From Mycobacterium sp. 155 (GTDB lineage Bacteria; Actinomycetota; Actinomycetes; Mycobacteriales; Mycobacteriaceae): 64,000 nt of DNA. The DNA is taken from assembly GCF_000373905.1 (NCBI RefSeq), contig NZ_KB892705.1, positions 3,546,478-3,610,477 on the forward strand, in the 5' to 3' direction. Made by a program: the position numbers and the translations under genes. Of this stretch, positions 46,759-55,758 are shown one piece after another. The notes under the pieces were generated by a model. The model saw nothing but the letters and a program-made list of their open reading frames with translations. It did not search any database and was not told the DNA's origin. The first letter of the stretch is position 1. Each line of letters begins with the position of its first letter.

Positions 46759-49608
46759 ATGATGCGCTTGAGCAGCAATCTGCGCAGATTCCGCTGGGCC
46801 GTGTTCGCCGCGTGGTTGCTGCTTCTGGTGCCCTCCATCTACCTCGCGATAAACCACTCGTCCAATTTGACCGGCGGCGGGTTCGAAGTCGAGGGTTCGC
46901 AGTCGCTGTACGTGCAGCGCCAGCTCGAAGCTCATTTCCCCGATCAGGGCGCCTCCCCGCTGGCCCTGGTCGCCGCGCCGCGCGCCGACGCGTCGTTCAA
47001 TGACATGAACGCCGCGGTGGTGCGGCTGGAGCAGATCGCCAAGCAGGTCCCCAGCGTCAAGATAATGCCCAATCCGCAGCAGCCCGCGCCGCAGCCGGAC
47101 CGGCCCTATGTCCTCACCCTGCAACTGGACTTCAACAACACCGGCGCGGTCGACGTCGCCAAGCAGCTGCGGCAGAAGGTCGGCATCCACGGCGACCAAC
47201 CCGGCGAGAGCAGCAACGGCAAGGTCAAGTTCTACGTCATCGGCCAGGGTGCTCTCGGCGCCGCCGCCACGCAGGCCACCAAACACGACATCGCCGCGGC
47301 CGAGAAGTGGAATCTGCCGATCGTCCTGATCGTCCTGCTGGCGGTGTTCGGGTCGCTGGCCGCCGCGGCACTGCCGCTGGTGCTGGGCATCTGCACGGTC
47401 GTGGTGACCATGGGCCTGGTCTATCTGCTGTCGATGTTCACGACCATGAGCGTGTTCGTGACGTCGACGGTGTCCATGTTCGGCATCGCGCTGGCCATCG
47501 ACTATTCGCTGTTCATCCTAATGCGATTCCGCGAGGAACTGCGGGCCGGCCGCGACCCCACCGAGGCCGTCGACGCCGCGATGGCGACGTCCGGGCTGGC
47601 GGTGGTGCTGTCAGGCCTGACCGTGATCGCCTCGATGACGGCCATCTACCTGATCAAGACGCCGGTGCTGATGTCGATGGCCACCGGTGCGATCCTCGCG
47701 GTCGCGGTGGCGGTGCTGACGTCGACGACGCTGACGCCGGCGGTGCTCGCCACGTTCGGCCATGCGGCGGCCAAACGCTCGTCATACCTGCACTGGTCAC
47801 GCCGGGTCGAGGCCAGCCAGTCCAAGTTCTGGACCCGGTGGACCGGCGCGGTGATGCTGCGACCATGGGCGTCGGCGCTGGCGGCCGTGTTACTGCTGCT
47901 GATACTGGCCGCGCCGGCCTTCTCGATGGTGCTCGGCAACAGCATGCAGCGCCAGTTCCCACCGACGCACGAGATCCGTGGCGGGGTCAACGCCGCAGCC
48001 GACGCGCTGGGCCCCGGTGCGCTCGGCCCGATCCGGGTGCTGGTGACCGTCCCTGACGGCACGGTGGCCGCCGAATCGGCGGTGATCGACGCCGTGCGCC
48101 AGCAGATGAGCCAGGCGCCCAGCGTGATCATGGTCCAGCCGCCGGTGTTCTCCGACAACGGCAACAGCGCGCTGCTCTCGGCGGTGCTTTCGGTGGATCC
48201 CGAGGACTTGGCGGCCCGCAAGGCCATCGACTGGATGCGAGAGAAGCTGCCCTCGGCGGCCGGGCCCGGCGTCCGCGTCGACGTCGGCGGCCCCACCGCC
48301 CTGATCAAGGACTTCGACGATCGGGTTTCGGCCACGCAACCCTGGGTGTTCGTGTTCGTCGCCCTGATCGCGTTCGTGATGCTGCTGGTGTCGATCCGGT
48401 CGCTGTTCCTGGCCCTCAAGGGCGTGCTGATGACCGTGCTGTCGGTGGCCGCGGCCTACGGCAGCCTGGTGGTGGTCTTCCAGTGGGGCTGGTTCGAAGG
48501 GCTGGGCTTCGAGAAACTCAGCTCGCTGGACAGCACCATCCCGCCACTGGTGCTGGCCATGACCTTCGGCCTGTCGATGGATTACGAGATCTTCCTGCTG
48601 ACCCGCATCCGCGAGCGGTTCCTGCAGACCAACAACACGCGCGACGCCGTCGCCTACGGGGTGAGCACCAGCGCGCGCACCATCACCAGCGCGGCGTTGA
48701 TCATGATCGCGGTCTTCATCGGGTTTGCCTTTGCCGGCATGCCGCTCGTCGCACAGCTCGGGGTGGCGTGCGCGGTGGCCATCGCGGTGGACGCGACGGT
48801 GGTCCGGCTGGTGCTGGTGCCCGCGCTGATGGCGATGTTCGACGAGTGGAACTGGTGGCTGCCGCGTTGGCTCGACCGCATCCTGCCCGAGGTGGATTTC
48901 GAGAAGCCGCTGCCGAAGATCGAAGTGACCGATCTGGTCATCATCCCCGACAACATCGCCGCGACCGGCCCCACCGGCGCGGATCTACGCATGATGGTCC
49001 GTTCCGCAGCTCGGATGAAAAGCCTTGCCCCACAGACTATTACCGTAACCGACCCGCTGGCGTTCAGCGGCTGCCGACAGTTGACCACCAGGTTGGCCGA
49101 GCAACGTCCGGGCCGGACGAAACCGTGCGCCGTGCATCCCGTGACGATGTGGCGGGGCCGGTTGTCGGTCGCCGTCGACGCGCTGGAGACCGAGGCCGAC
49201 GCCAAACGCGCCCCCGTCGCGCGGCGCGGCCCGATGGAGACCACCAATGTTCAGCTGCCGACCGGCGACCGCCTGCAGATTCCGACCGGCGCAGAGACCT
49301 TGCGGTTGAAGTGCTACCTGATCATGTGCCGCAACAGCATCAAGGACTACTCCGAGTTTGCTGACTTGGTCGAATCAATGGAGACACACACAGCTGCCCT
49401 GGTGTTGTCGGGTATGGACCGGTATTACTGTGGTCAGCAACCCAGAAATCGGTGGGTGGCGACCCAATTGGTACGCCGCTTGGCCGATCCGCGGCCGTCA
49501 GACGAACACGATGTCAGAATGTCTGAACCTGAAGCTGCGGAAGAATGGGCGAAAGTCAGGCAGCGCTGCCTGTCGGTGGCAGTGGCAATGCTGGAGGAGG
49601 CGAAGTGA
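46759..49608 (+). CDS. mmpL11: RND transporter MmpL11
   Basis: A 949-residue MmpL-family transporter. In mycobacteria MmpL11 exports monomeromycolyl diacylglycerol and mycolate wax ester and has been linked to heme uptake. Proton-relay Asp-Tyr pairs are in ALAIDYSLF and GLSMDYEIF. The C-terminal ~190 residues are a soluble cytoplasmic domain containing several Cys (FSGCRQL, KPCAVHP, MCRNS, YYCGQQ). I start at ATG 46759 (MMRLSSNLRR); an upstream frame from 46663 is Arg-rich and lacks family similarity. It overlaps the following gene by three bases. Confidence 0.94.
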   Translation: MMRLSSNLRRFRWAVFAAWLLLLVPSIYLAINHSSNLTGGGFEVEGSQSLYVQRQLEAHFPDQGASPLALVAAPRADASFNDMNAAVVRLEQIAKQVPSVKIMPNPQQPAPQPDRPYVLTLQLDFNNTGAVDVAKQLRQKVGIHGDQPGESSNGKVKFYVIGQGALGAAATQATKHDIAAAEKWNLPIVLIVLLAVFGSLAAAALPLVLGICTVVVTMGLVYLLSMFTTMSVFVTSTVSMFGIALAIDYSLFILMRFREELRAGRDPTEAVDAAMATSGLAVVLSGLTVIASMTAIYLIKTPVLMSMATGAILAVAVAVLTSTTLTPAVLATFGHAAAKRSSYLHWSRRVEASQSKFWTRWTGAVMLRPWASALAAVLLLLILAAPAFSMVLGNSMQRQFPPTHEIRGGVNAAADALGPGALGPIRVLVTVPDGTVAAESAVIDAVRQQMSQAPSVIMVQPPVFSDNGNSALLSAVLSVDPEDLAARKAIDWMREKLPSAAGPGVRVDVGGPTALIKDFDDRVSATQPWVFVFVALIAFVMLLVSIRSLFLALKGVLMTVLSVAAAYGSLVVVFQWGWFEGLGFEKLSSLDSTIPPLVLAMTFGLSMDYEIFLLTRIRERFLQTNNTRDAVAYGVSTSARTITSAALIMIAVFIGFAFAGMPLVAQLGVACAVAIAVDATVVRLVLVPALMAMFDEWNWWLPRWLDRILPEVDFEKPLPKIEVTDLVIIPDNIAATGPTGADLRMMVRSAARMKSLAPQTITVTDPLAFSGCRQLTTRLAEQRPGRTKPCAVHPVTMWRGRLSVAVDALETEADAKRAPVARRGPMETTNVQLPTGDRLQIPTGAETLRLKCYLIMCRNSIKDYSEFADLVESMETHTAALVLSGMDRYYCGQQPRNRWVATQLVRRLADPRPSDEHDVRMSEPEAAEEWAKVRQRCLSVAVAMLEEAK

Positions 49609-50150
49609 CGTCGGCCCCGGAGGTGCGGGACACTCGCGAACCACACCGCGAGAACGTCGCCCCGCGCGGGCGGTCTCGCTCTTCTCGAGCTGCCTCGTCC
49701 CAGCGCACTCCCGCGTTCGACGACCGGCCCGTCGAGTATTGGCCCACCGCCGCGATCCGCGCCGCACTGGAGACCGACGACATGTCGGTATGGCAGCGGA
49801 TCGTGGCCGCGGTGAAGCGAGACCCCTACGGCCGCACGGCGCGTCAGGTCGAGGAAGTCCTGGAGACCGCGCGGCCGTACGGAGTGTCGAAGGCCCTGTC
49901 CGAGGTTCTGGTGCGCACCCGCGAGCATCTCGAGGCCAACGAGCGGGCCGAGGTGGCTCGCGGCATCCAAGGTTTACTGCGCCGGTCCGGTCTCGCCCCG
50001 CAGGAATTCGCCTCCCGCACGGGGGTGTCCAACGAGGACTTCGCCCATTACCTGGAAGGCAAGGTGAGCCCGCCCGCCTCGCTGCTGCTGCGCATGCAGC
50101 GGTTGTCGGATCGGTTCGCCAAGCTCGCCGCCCAGCGCTCGGCGCAATAA
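49605..50150 (+). CDS. HTH (XRE-like) domain protein, Rv0201c-like
   Basis: A 181-residue cytosolic protein. The N-terminal ~50 residues are polar and low-complexity; the middle is helical; the C-terminal part IQGLLRRSGLAPQEFASRTGVSNEDFAHYLEGKVSPPASLLLRMQRL is a Cro/C1-type helix-turn-helix. GTG 49605 overlaps the mmpL11 stop (GTGA) and follows GGAGGAGG, so the two proteins are co-produced. It could regulate the mmpL11 region. Convergent with omamB. Confidence 0.82.
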   Translation: MTSAPEVRDTREPHRENVAPRGRSRSSRAASSQRTPAFDDRPVEYWPTAAIRAALETDDMSVWQRIVAAVKRDPYGRTARQVEEVLETARPYGVSKALSEVLVRTREHLEANERAEVARGIQGLLRRSGLAPQEFASRTGVSNEDFAHYLEGKVSPPASLLLRMQRLSDRFAKLAAQRSAQ

Positions 50151-50163
50151 CAGCCGCTGTCCC

Positions 50164-50853
50164 CTACCGCGAGTGCAGCGGCACCACGTTGTCGACCACC
50201 CAGCGGTTGTCGGACTTGGTCAGCGTGACACGCAGGGCGAGCACGGCGTCGTCGGCAGGCTTGCCGGGCACGCTCTGGGTTCCGCGCAGCACCACCGCGA
50301 CGCTGGCCGCCGCGGGGCCGAGCGCTTCGACGCCCGCCGAGATCGTGCTGGCGGTCGCCGAGACGTTCTTGCTCGTCAGGTCCTTGGCGACACCGGAGAA
50401 TTCCTTCTTGAACGCCTCGGCGCGCTCAGGTGTCATCATGGCCGCGGCGCGGTCGATCGACGTGGTCGGGCTCTGCGGCGCGAAGGTCGCGGTGGCCTCC
50501 GCGACACTGCTGGCGATCCGCACCACCTGGTCGCGGTCCCGGTTGAAGATGTTGTCGGGCTGCGTCCAGCGCAGGTAGCCGACGAGCACCGCGGCCACCA
50601 ACGCCACGGTCGCGACCCCGACGACGGCCAGCCGTAGCCCGGGCCCGTCGTCGTCGGTGCCGAGAGTGACGCCGTCGCGGCGGGCCAGCATCATGTTGAC
50701 GAGTACGCCCTGCACGATCAGCAGGCACAGTATTGAGCACAGCGAAACCCACCACAGTGGCCAGGCCAGCGCCAAGCCGATGAACACCAGCGCCAGGATC
50801 GCCCCCGCCGGCGCGGCGACGTCGAACGCCGCGACCCGCAACCGGTTCCTCAT
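50164..50853 (-). CDS. omamB: Orphaned Mce-associated membrane protein OmamB (Rv0200-like)
   Basis: A 229-residue membrane protein. It has two or three N-terminal helices (residues ~13-55 and ~76-93) and a C-terminal extracytoplasmic domain shared with Mce-associated proteins, ending SDNRWVVDNVVPLHSR. The start overlaps the stop of omamA by 4 bp. In M. tuberculosis the omamAB pair is outside the mce operons; OmamA stabilises Mce transporters for lipid and cholesterol uptake. The specific role of OmamB is less clear. Confidence 0.82.
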   Translation of the reverse strand: MRNRLRVAAFDVAAPAGAILALVFIGLALAWPLWWVSLCSILCLLIVQGVLVNMMLARRDGVTLGTDDDGPGLRLAVVGVATVALVAAVLVGYLRWTQPDNIFNRDRDQVVRIASSVAEATATFAPQSPTTSIDRAAAMMTPERAEAFKKEFSGVAKDLTSKNVSATASTISAGVEALGPAAASVAVVLRGTQSVPGKPADDAVLALRVTLTKSDNRWVVDNVVPLHSR

Positions 50854-51479
50854 CGGATCGGCTGCAGCCGCGAGATCATCAGTTTCCCGTCGACATCGGA
50901 AACGTCGAGCCGCAGTGTCCAGCGCACGGTCTGTGGTTTGTCGGAGCCGACGTTCTGGCTCACCGACGTGGCCACGACCAGGACATGGTCGATGCGCGAA
51001 ACCAGACCGGTCAGTGCAGGCTGGGGTGCGTCGTCAGAGCCCGGAGCCGGCCCGCCGGCGATATCAGACCGGGGCGGCGGGTGGTAGATCGATTCGATGG
51101 AGACCGAGTCGATCTGCCCGGTCGAGTCGGACTGCAGCCGCTTCACCAGATCCCGGAACGGCTGGACGACAGTGTCGAAGTCGCTGTTGAGCTGGCCCAC
51201 GGTGCCTTCGTGCAGCTTCTGCACCCCGGATTCGACGGTGTCCTTGTTCAGGTTGATCAGCACGTTGGTCCAGTCGGCCGCGGTTTGCAGCACGCGCGTC
51301 TGGTAGGCGCGCTCGGCGGCCTCGCTGCGGTGTCCGGTCCAGATCAGTGTGCCAAGAGCGACCGCGGCCAGCGCGATCACCGCCAGCACCGCCGACGCGA
51401 CGCCGTAACCGGTGAAAATCCCCTCGGCGGTGTCCGGACGACTGTCGTCGGGGCCGTCCTCGGCAGGAGCTTCGGGCAT
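50850..51479 (-). CDS. omamA: Orphaned Mce-associated membrane protein OmamA (Rv0199-like)
   Basis: A 209-residue protein with one N-terminal helix (FTGYGVASAVLAVIALAAVALGTLIW) and a periplasmic Mam domain with the N-terminal helical part (VLQTAADWTNVLINLNKDTVESGVQKL) and C-terminal beta region. OmamA is needed for Mce1 and Mce4 transporter stability in M. tuberculosis. ATG 51479 (MPEAPAE) is chosen; the frame is open further but that stretch overlaps the zmp1 promoter. Divergent from zmp1 across 66 bp. Confidence 0.84.
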   Translation of the reverse strand: MPEAPAEDGPDDSRPDTAEGIFTGYGVASAVLAVIALAAVALGTLIWTGHRSEAAERAYQTRVLQTAADWTNVLINLNKDTVESGVQKLHEGTVGQLNSDFDTVVQPFRDLVKRLQSDSTGQIDSVSIESIYHPPPRSDIAGGPAPGSDDAPQPALTGLVSRIDHVLVVATSVSQNVGSDKPQTVRWTLRLDVSDVDGKLMISRLQPIR

Positions 51480-51545
51480 GCGCGTGAGGGTACCGGTGCG
51501 CCGCAAGGTCCAGGGCACCGCCGAGGGGTCTGGAAGAATGTCGGG

Positions 51546-53531
51546 GTGACGGAGCAAGCTATCAAGTCCGGTATAGACCTGAGCCATGTCGACGCCCAGG
51601 CCCGCCCCCAGGATGATCTATTCGGCCACGTCAACGGTCGCTGGCTGACTGAGTACGAGATTCCCGCAGACCGGGCCACCGACGGCGCGTTCCGATCCCT
51701 CTACGACCGGGCCGAGGAACAGATCCGCGACCTGATCACCGAGGCCAGTAAAAAGGATGCCGCGAGCGGCACCGACGAGCAGCGTATCGGCGATCTGTAC
51801 GCGAGCTTTATGGACGAGCAGACCATCGCCGCGCGCGGGCTGACCCCGCTGCTCGACGAGCTCGCCACCATCGATGCGGCCACCACGGCCGATGAGTTGG
51901 CCGCGGTGCTCGGTGCACTGCAGCGCACCGGCGTGGGTGGCGGCGCCGGCGTCTACATCGACACCGATTCCAAGGATTCGACGCGCTACCTACTGCACGT
52001 CAGCCAGTCCGGCCTCGGGCTGCCCGACGAGTCGTACTACCGCGACGAGCAGCACGCCAAGATCCTGGCGGCCTATCCGGAGCACATCGCGCGGATGTTC
52101 CGCCTGGTCTATGGAGACGCTGTCGGTGATTCCGCCGAAATCGCCGCCCGCATCGTGGCGCTGGAGTCCAAACTGGCCGCCGCGCACTGGGATGTGGTGA
52201 AGCGTCGCGACGCCGACCTGACCTACAACTTGCGCACGTTCGCGGAGCTGCCCGCCGACTCACCCGGCTTCGACTGGTCCGGCTGGGTTCGCGCGCTGGG
52301 AACGACGCCGGAGACGGTGGCTGAGCTGGTCGTGCGCCAGCCCGACTATCTGACAACGTTCGCCGCCCTGTGGTCCAGTGAGGATCTCGAAGACTGGAAG
52401 GCGTGGGCCCGCTGGCGGGTCATCCACGGCCGCGCGGGGTTGCTCACCGACGACCTGGTGGCCGAGGATTTCGCGTTCTACGGCCGCACGTTGAGCGGCA
52501 CCGAGCAGATCCGCGACCGGTGGAAGCGCGCGGTGTCGGTGGTGGAGAACCTGATGGGCGACTCGCTGGGCAAACTCTATGTGCAGCGTTACTTTCCGCC
52601 GGAGGCCAAAGCCCGGATGGACGAGCTGGTGGCGAACCTGCGGGAGGCCTACCGCGTCAGCATCACCAATCTGGCCTGGATGACGCCCGAGACCAGAGCC
52701 AAGGCGCTGGACAAGCTCGATAAGTTCACGCCCAAGATCGGCTATCCCGCACGCTGGCGGGACTATTCGGCGCTGGTGATCGGGCGTGACGATCTGTACG
52801 GCAACTACCGGCGGGGCAACCTGGTGAACTCCGACCGGGAACTTGCCAAGCTCGGTCAGCCGGTGGATCGCGACGAATGGTTCATGACGCCGCAGACGGT
52901 CAACGCCTACTACAACCCCGGCATGAACGAAATCGTGTTCCCCGCAGCCATTTTGCAGCCGCCGTTCTTCGATGCCGACGCCGACGACGCCGCCAACTAC
53001 GGTGGGATCGGCGCCGTCATCGGCCACGAGATCGGCCACGGTTTCGACGACCAGGGCGCCAAGTACGACGGTGACGGCAACCTGGTGGATTGGTGGACCG
53101 ATGCCGACCGGACCGAATTCGGGCTCCGGACAAAGGCTTTGATCGAGCAGTATGAAAAGTTCACCCCACGCGGGCTGGATGCCGGCCACCATGTGAACGG
53201 CGCCTTCACCGTCGGTGAGAACATCGGAGATCTTGGCGGGCTGTCTATCGCGCTGCTGGCCTATGGGCTGTCGCTCAAGGGCGAGGAAGCACCTGTGCTC
53301 GACGGGCTGACTGGTGTGCAACGGGTTTTCTACGGCTGGGCGCAGGTGTGGCGCACCAAATCCCGTGACGCCGAAGCGATCCGGCGGTTGGCAGTCGATC
53401 CGCATTCACCGCCGGAGTTCCGCTGCAACGGCGTCATCCGCAACATCGATTCGTTCTACGATGCGTTCGAGGTCTCTGAGACCGACGCGCTATACCTCGA
53501 TCCCGGGCAGCGCGTGCACATCTGGAACTGA
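51546..53531 (+). CDS. zmp1: Zinc metalloprotease Zmp1 (M13/neprilysin family)
   Basis: A 661-residue peptidase of family M13. The zinc site is complete: HEIGH at residues 494-498 and the third ligand Glu in GENIGDLGG downstream. The C-terminal RCNGVIRNIDSFYDAF segment is typical. There is no signal peptide, as in M. tuberculosis Zmp1 (Rv0198c), which is released and affects host inflammasome and phagosome responses. GTG 51546 gives VTEQAIKSG. A perfect 19-bp-arm hairpin follows the stop. Confidence 0.96.
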   Translation: MTEQAIKSGIDLSHVDAQARPQDDLFGHVNGRWLTEYEIPADRATDGAFRSLYDRAEEQIRDLITEASKKDAASGTDEQRIGDLYASFMDEQTIAARGLTPLLDELATIDAATTADELAAVLGALQRTGVGGGAGVYIDTDSKDSTRYLLHVSQSGLGLPDESYYRDEQHAKILAAYPEHIARMFRLVYGDAVGDSAEIAARIVALESKLAAAHWDVVKRRDADLTYNLRTFAELPADSPGFDWSGWVRALGTTPETVAELVVRQPDYLTTFAALWSSEDLEDWKAWARWRVIHGRAGLLTDDLVAEDFAFYGRTLSGTEQIRDRWKRAVSVVENLMGDSLGKLYVQRYFPPEAKARMDELVANLREAYRVSITNLAWMTPETRAKALDKLDKFTPKIGYPARWRDYSALVIGRDDLYGNYRRGNLVNSDRELAKLGQPVDRDEWFMTPQTVNAYYNPGMNEIVFPAAILQPPFFDADADDAANYGGIGAVIGHEIGHGFDDQGAKYDGDGNLVDWWTDADRTEFGLRTKALIEQYEKFTPRGLDAGHHVNGAFTVGENIGDLGGLSIALLAYGLSLKGEEAPVLDGLTGVQRVFYGWAQVWRTKSRDAEAIRRLAVDPHSPPEFRCNGVIRNIDSFYDAFEVSETDALYLDPGQRVHIWN

Positions 53532-53543
53532 CTCCCCGCGGGC

Positions 53544-53591
53544 AGACACAGAGCCGCACTTCTTCAGCCGAGGAAGTGCGGCTCTGTGTCT
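53544..53591. terminator. Strong hairpin terminator after zmp1
   Basis: AGACACAGAGCCGCACTTC (53544-53562) pairs perfectly with 53573-53591 around a ten-base loop. It lies 13 bp past the zmp1 stop and faces the convergent hemophore-like gene, so it can serve both strands. Confidence 0.88.
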
Positions 53592-53649
53592 TGAATGACG
53601 CAGTCGCGTCCCGAATTACGGGCGTTGCCGCAGGGCGGCGGAGCCGATG

Positions 53650-54021
53650 TCAGATCACGTTAGAGATGTCAGCCTTGATCGGGATGTTGCAGCGATTGCG
53701 CAAGTCCACCGCAGGCTTACGAATGGCGTCCATCTCGGCGTGCACCTGCGGATTCTTGTTGAGATAGTCCTTTGTCTGCTGAGCCGCCGCCGACTTGGAC
53801 TGTCCCTGAAGTCCGGTGAAGAAAGCGTTGACGTCTGGGTGGGTGAACAGGTATGCGGCCATGTCCGTCGAGACACCTGACATCACCGCGACCACGTCAG
53901 CGGTCGTGCAGTTCGGCGGCGGCGGCTCGGCGGATGCGGTTGCCGATGCGCCTAGGATCACCGCGCCACCACTCACTGCCACCACGGTCGTGCGGCATAG
54001 CCAACGCGTTACAGGATTCAT
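53650..54021 (-). CDS. Secreted hemophore-like (MHB) protein 3
   Basis: A 123-residue exported protein. The signal peptide ends near ATASAEPP. The mature domain has NCTTADVVAVMSGVS, the core [18 protein letters not shown] and LRNRCNIP, matching paralogue 1 at 45472. ATG 54021 follows GAGGAGT. It stands alone, flanked by the zmp1 terminator and a small secreted protein gene. Heme binding is inferred from the family. Confidence 0.84.
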   Translation of the reverse strand: MNPVTRWLCRTTVVAVSGGAVILGASATASAEPPPPNCTTADVVAVMSGVSTDMAAYLFTHPDVNAFFTGLQGQSKSAAAQQTKDYLNKNPQVHAEMDAIRKPAVDLRNRCNIPIKADISNVI

Positions 54022-54183
54022 GGGACTCCTCAATCGATCGTATCCAGCTCACGAACAGTGTGGCTTATGTTTGGCCGTAACCTTAACGTGCGCGACAATA
54101 GAAGTGCACGGGTTCGCCGTAAACCCGCGGGTGCACGGTTGCTGTGGCTATGATTCGCACCTAAACGAAAGGAATCCACGCAA

Positions 54184-54435
54184 ATGCCCCAGGTTCGCAA
54201 GATCTTCATTGGGAGTGCCGCAGCGGTCGGCGCGGCGGTTGCACTGTTGGGCGCGCCGGTCGCTGGTGCCGATCCCTCACTGCTGCCGCAATGCGAGGTG
54301 ACGGGTGGCAGCTCGATAGCGGGTGGACAGACCACCGACTGCGCGTCCGAGGGCAATTCCCAAATCGACGCAACACCCAGCGTGTATCCCGGCGAAGAGG
54401 AATTCTACGGCTTCCCCGGGTTCGGCTTCATCTGA
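54184..54435 (+). CDS. Small secreted protein, 83 aa
   Basis: A signal peptide (KIFIGSAAAVGAAVALLGAPVAGA, cleaved before DPSLL) precedes a ~54-residue acidic mature peptide with two Cys (PQCEVTGG and TTDCASE) that could form one disulfide, and an aromatic end FYGFPGFGFI. ATG 54184 follows AAAGGAA. I do not recognise a named family. Gap and opposite orientation separate it from the hemophore gene. Confidence 0.8.
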   Translation: MPQVRKIFIGSAAAVGAAVALLGAPVAGADPSLLPQCEVTGGSSIAGGQTTDCASEGNSQIDATPSVYPGEEEFYGFPGFGFI

Positions 54436-54566
54436 TCCCAGACTCCAACCGGCCAACCTTGTTGTACGCCAGCGTGTTTGCGGATAGCCACGATCGTGCG
54501 TGAGTCAGTTCGTCGGTAAAAGGCCCGTTCGCCCTTTCGAATCACATCCGACCCTCAGTGGACCAT

Positions 54567-54600
54567 AAGCCGGCTGGTGACGCGTCACCAGCCGGCTTAG
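54567..54600. terminator. Perfect 34-base palindrome between convergent genes
   Basis: Seventeen-base arms (TAAGCCGGCTGGTGACG and its complement) meet with no spacer. It lies 3 bp past the L,D-transpeptidase stop on the minus strand and should end that transcript, and also the plus-strand secreted-protein transcript. Confidence 0.8.
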
Positions 54601-54603
54601 CTC

Positions 54604-55617
54604 TTAGAAGATCTGCCAGTCAGACGCACCGTCGGGCTGGTTGTACAGGCCCGTGGAGTTCTTGACCACGACCGGATCGCCGCTGCCGAAGTTGTCGTAG
54701 AACCACTGCGCGTTCTCCGGGCTCAAGTTGATGCAGCCGTGGCTCACGTTGCGCTTGCCTTGGTCGGCCACCGACCACGGGGCGCTGTGCACGAACGCAC
54801 CGCTGTTGTCGATGCGGACCGCGTCCTGCACCGTCAGTTTGTAACCCTCCGGCGACGTGTTCGGCACGCCGTAGGTCGACGAGTCCATGACGATGCTGGG
54901 GAACTTCTCCAGCACGTAGTAGGTACCGTTCTTGGTCTCGTGTTTGCCGTCGGGCTTGCCCATCGACACCGGGAACGTCTTCTCCAGCTTCCCGTTGCGC
55001 ATAATCTCCATCTGATGGGTCTTGTCGTCGACCGTGGCCACCAGGTAGTCACCGACGCGGAAGCTGGACTTGGTGCCCGCCGCGTCGATGTTCACCACAG
55101 TGTTGGCCGGCCAGAAATCCTGGGGCCGCCAGCGCACCTGAGTGTCGTTGACCCAGTAGAACCGGCCCGGAACCGGCGGGTTCGACGAGATGTGAATCGC
55201 GTCCTCGGCCATCTTGCGGTCGGCGATGGGCCGCTGGAACTGGATGTAGATCGGCTTGGCCACTCCCACCATCGATCCGTTGACCGGGTTGAAGGTGGGC
55301 GGCAGGAACACCGGGTCGCCGGTGTACGGCGTCGGGTTCTGGCCGGCCGGGGTATCGCCGGAGATGACCGCAGGGGCTCCGTAGTGGGTGACCGCCGGTG
55401 CAACGGCCCCCGGTTGTGCGCCCGGCGCAAGCGGGTCGGCCGCCGCATTCGCGTCAGGCGCAGGCAGCACACCCGGGGGTGGCGGCGGGAAAGCTGGGTC
55501 GACGGGCACCGGTGACGAGTCGGGCTCCGCCAGTGCGGACGGGCTCAACACAAGCCCGCCGACCAATCCCGCGGCCATGAAAACCGTGATCAGTCCGCGT
55601 TTTGCCGATTTCGGCAT
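54604..55617 (-). CDS. L,D-transpeptidase (YkuD; Rv0192/LdtMt4-like)
   Basis: Exported 337-residue enzyme forming 3-3 cross-links in peptidoglycan. After a signal peptide ([22 protein letters not shown]) comes a Pro/Ala-rich linker, an Ig-like domain (~ residues 105-180) and the YkuD catalytic domain with VHSAPWS, then [17 protein letters not shown]; the Cys in SHGC is the nucleophile. The position between Zmp1-region genes and the Rv0191-like MFS matches Rv0192. ATG 55617 follows GGAGGT. Confidence 0.93.
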   Translation of the reverse strand: MPKSAKRGLITVFMAAGLVGGLVLSPSALAEPDSSPVPVDPAFPPPPPGVLPAPDANAAADPLAPGAQPGAVAPAVTHYGAPAVISGDTPAGQNPTPYTGDPVFLPPTFNPVNGSMVGVAKPIYIQFQRPIADRKMAEDAIHISSNPPVPGRFYWVNDTQVRWRPQDFWPANTVVNIDAAGTKSSFRVGDYLVATVDDKTHQMEIMRNGKLEKTFPVSMGKPDGKHETKNGTYYVLEKFPSIVMDSSTYGVPNTSPEGYKLTVQDAVRIDNSGAFVHSAPWSVADQGKRNVSHGCINLSPENAQWFYDNFGSGDPVVVKNSTGLYNQPDGASDWQIF

Positions 55618-55758
55618 AGGTTACCTCCAGACAGCAGAACTCGTTCCAGTGTCGCACAGCGCAGAGACCAGCTACTGCCTAGAGAGGCCGTCACGCCCCG
55701 GCTCCGGCCGCATCACGGCGCTGAACTGCACTGTCAGTCGTCGCACACGTGTCAGGCG

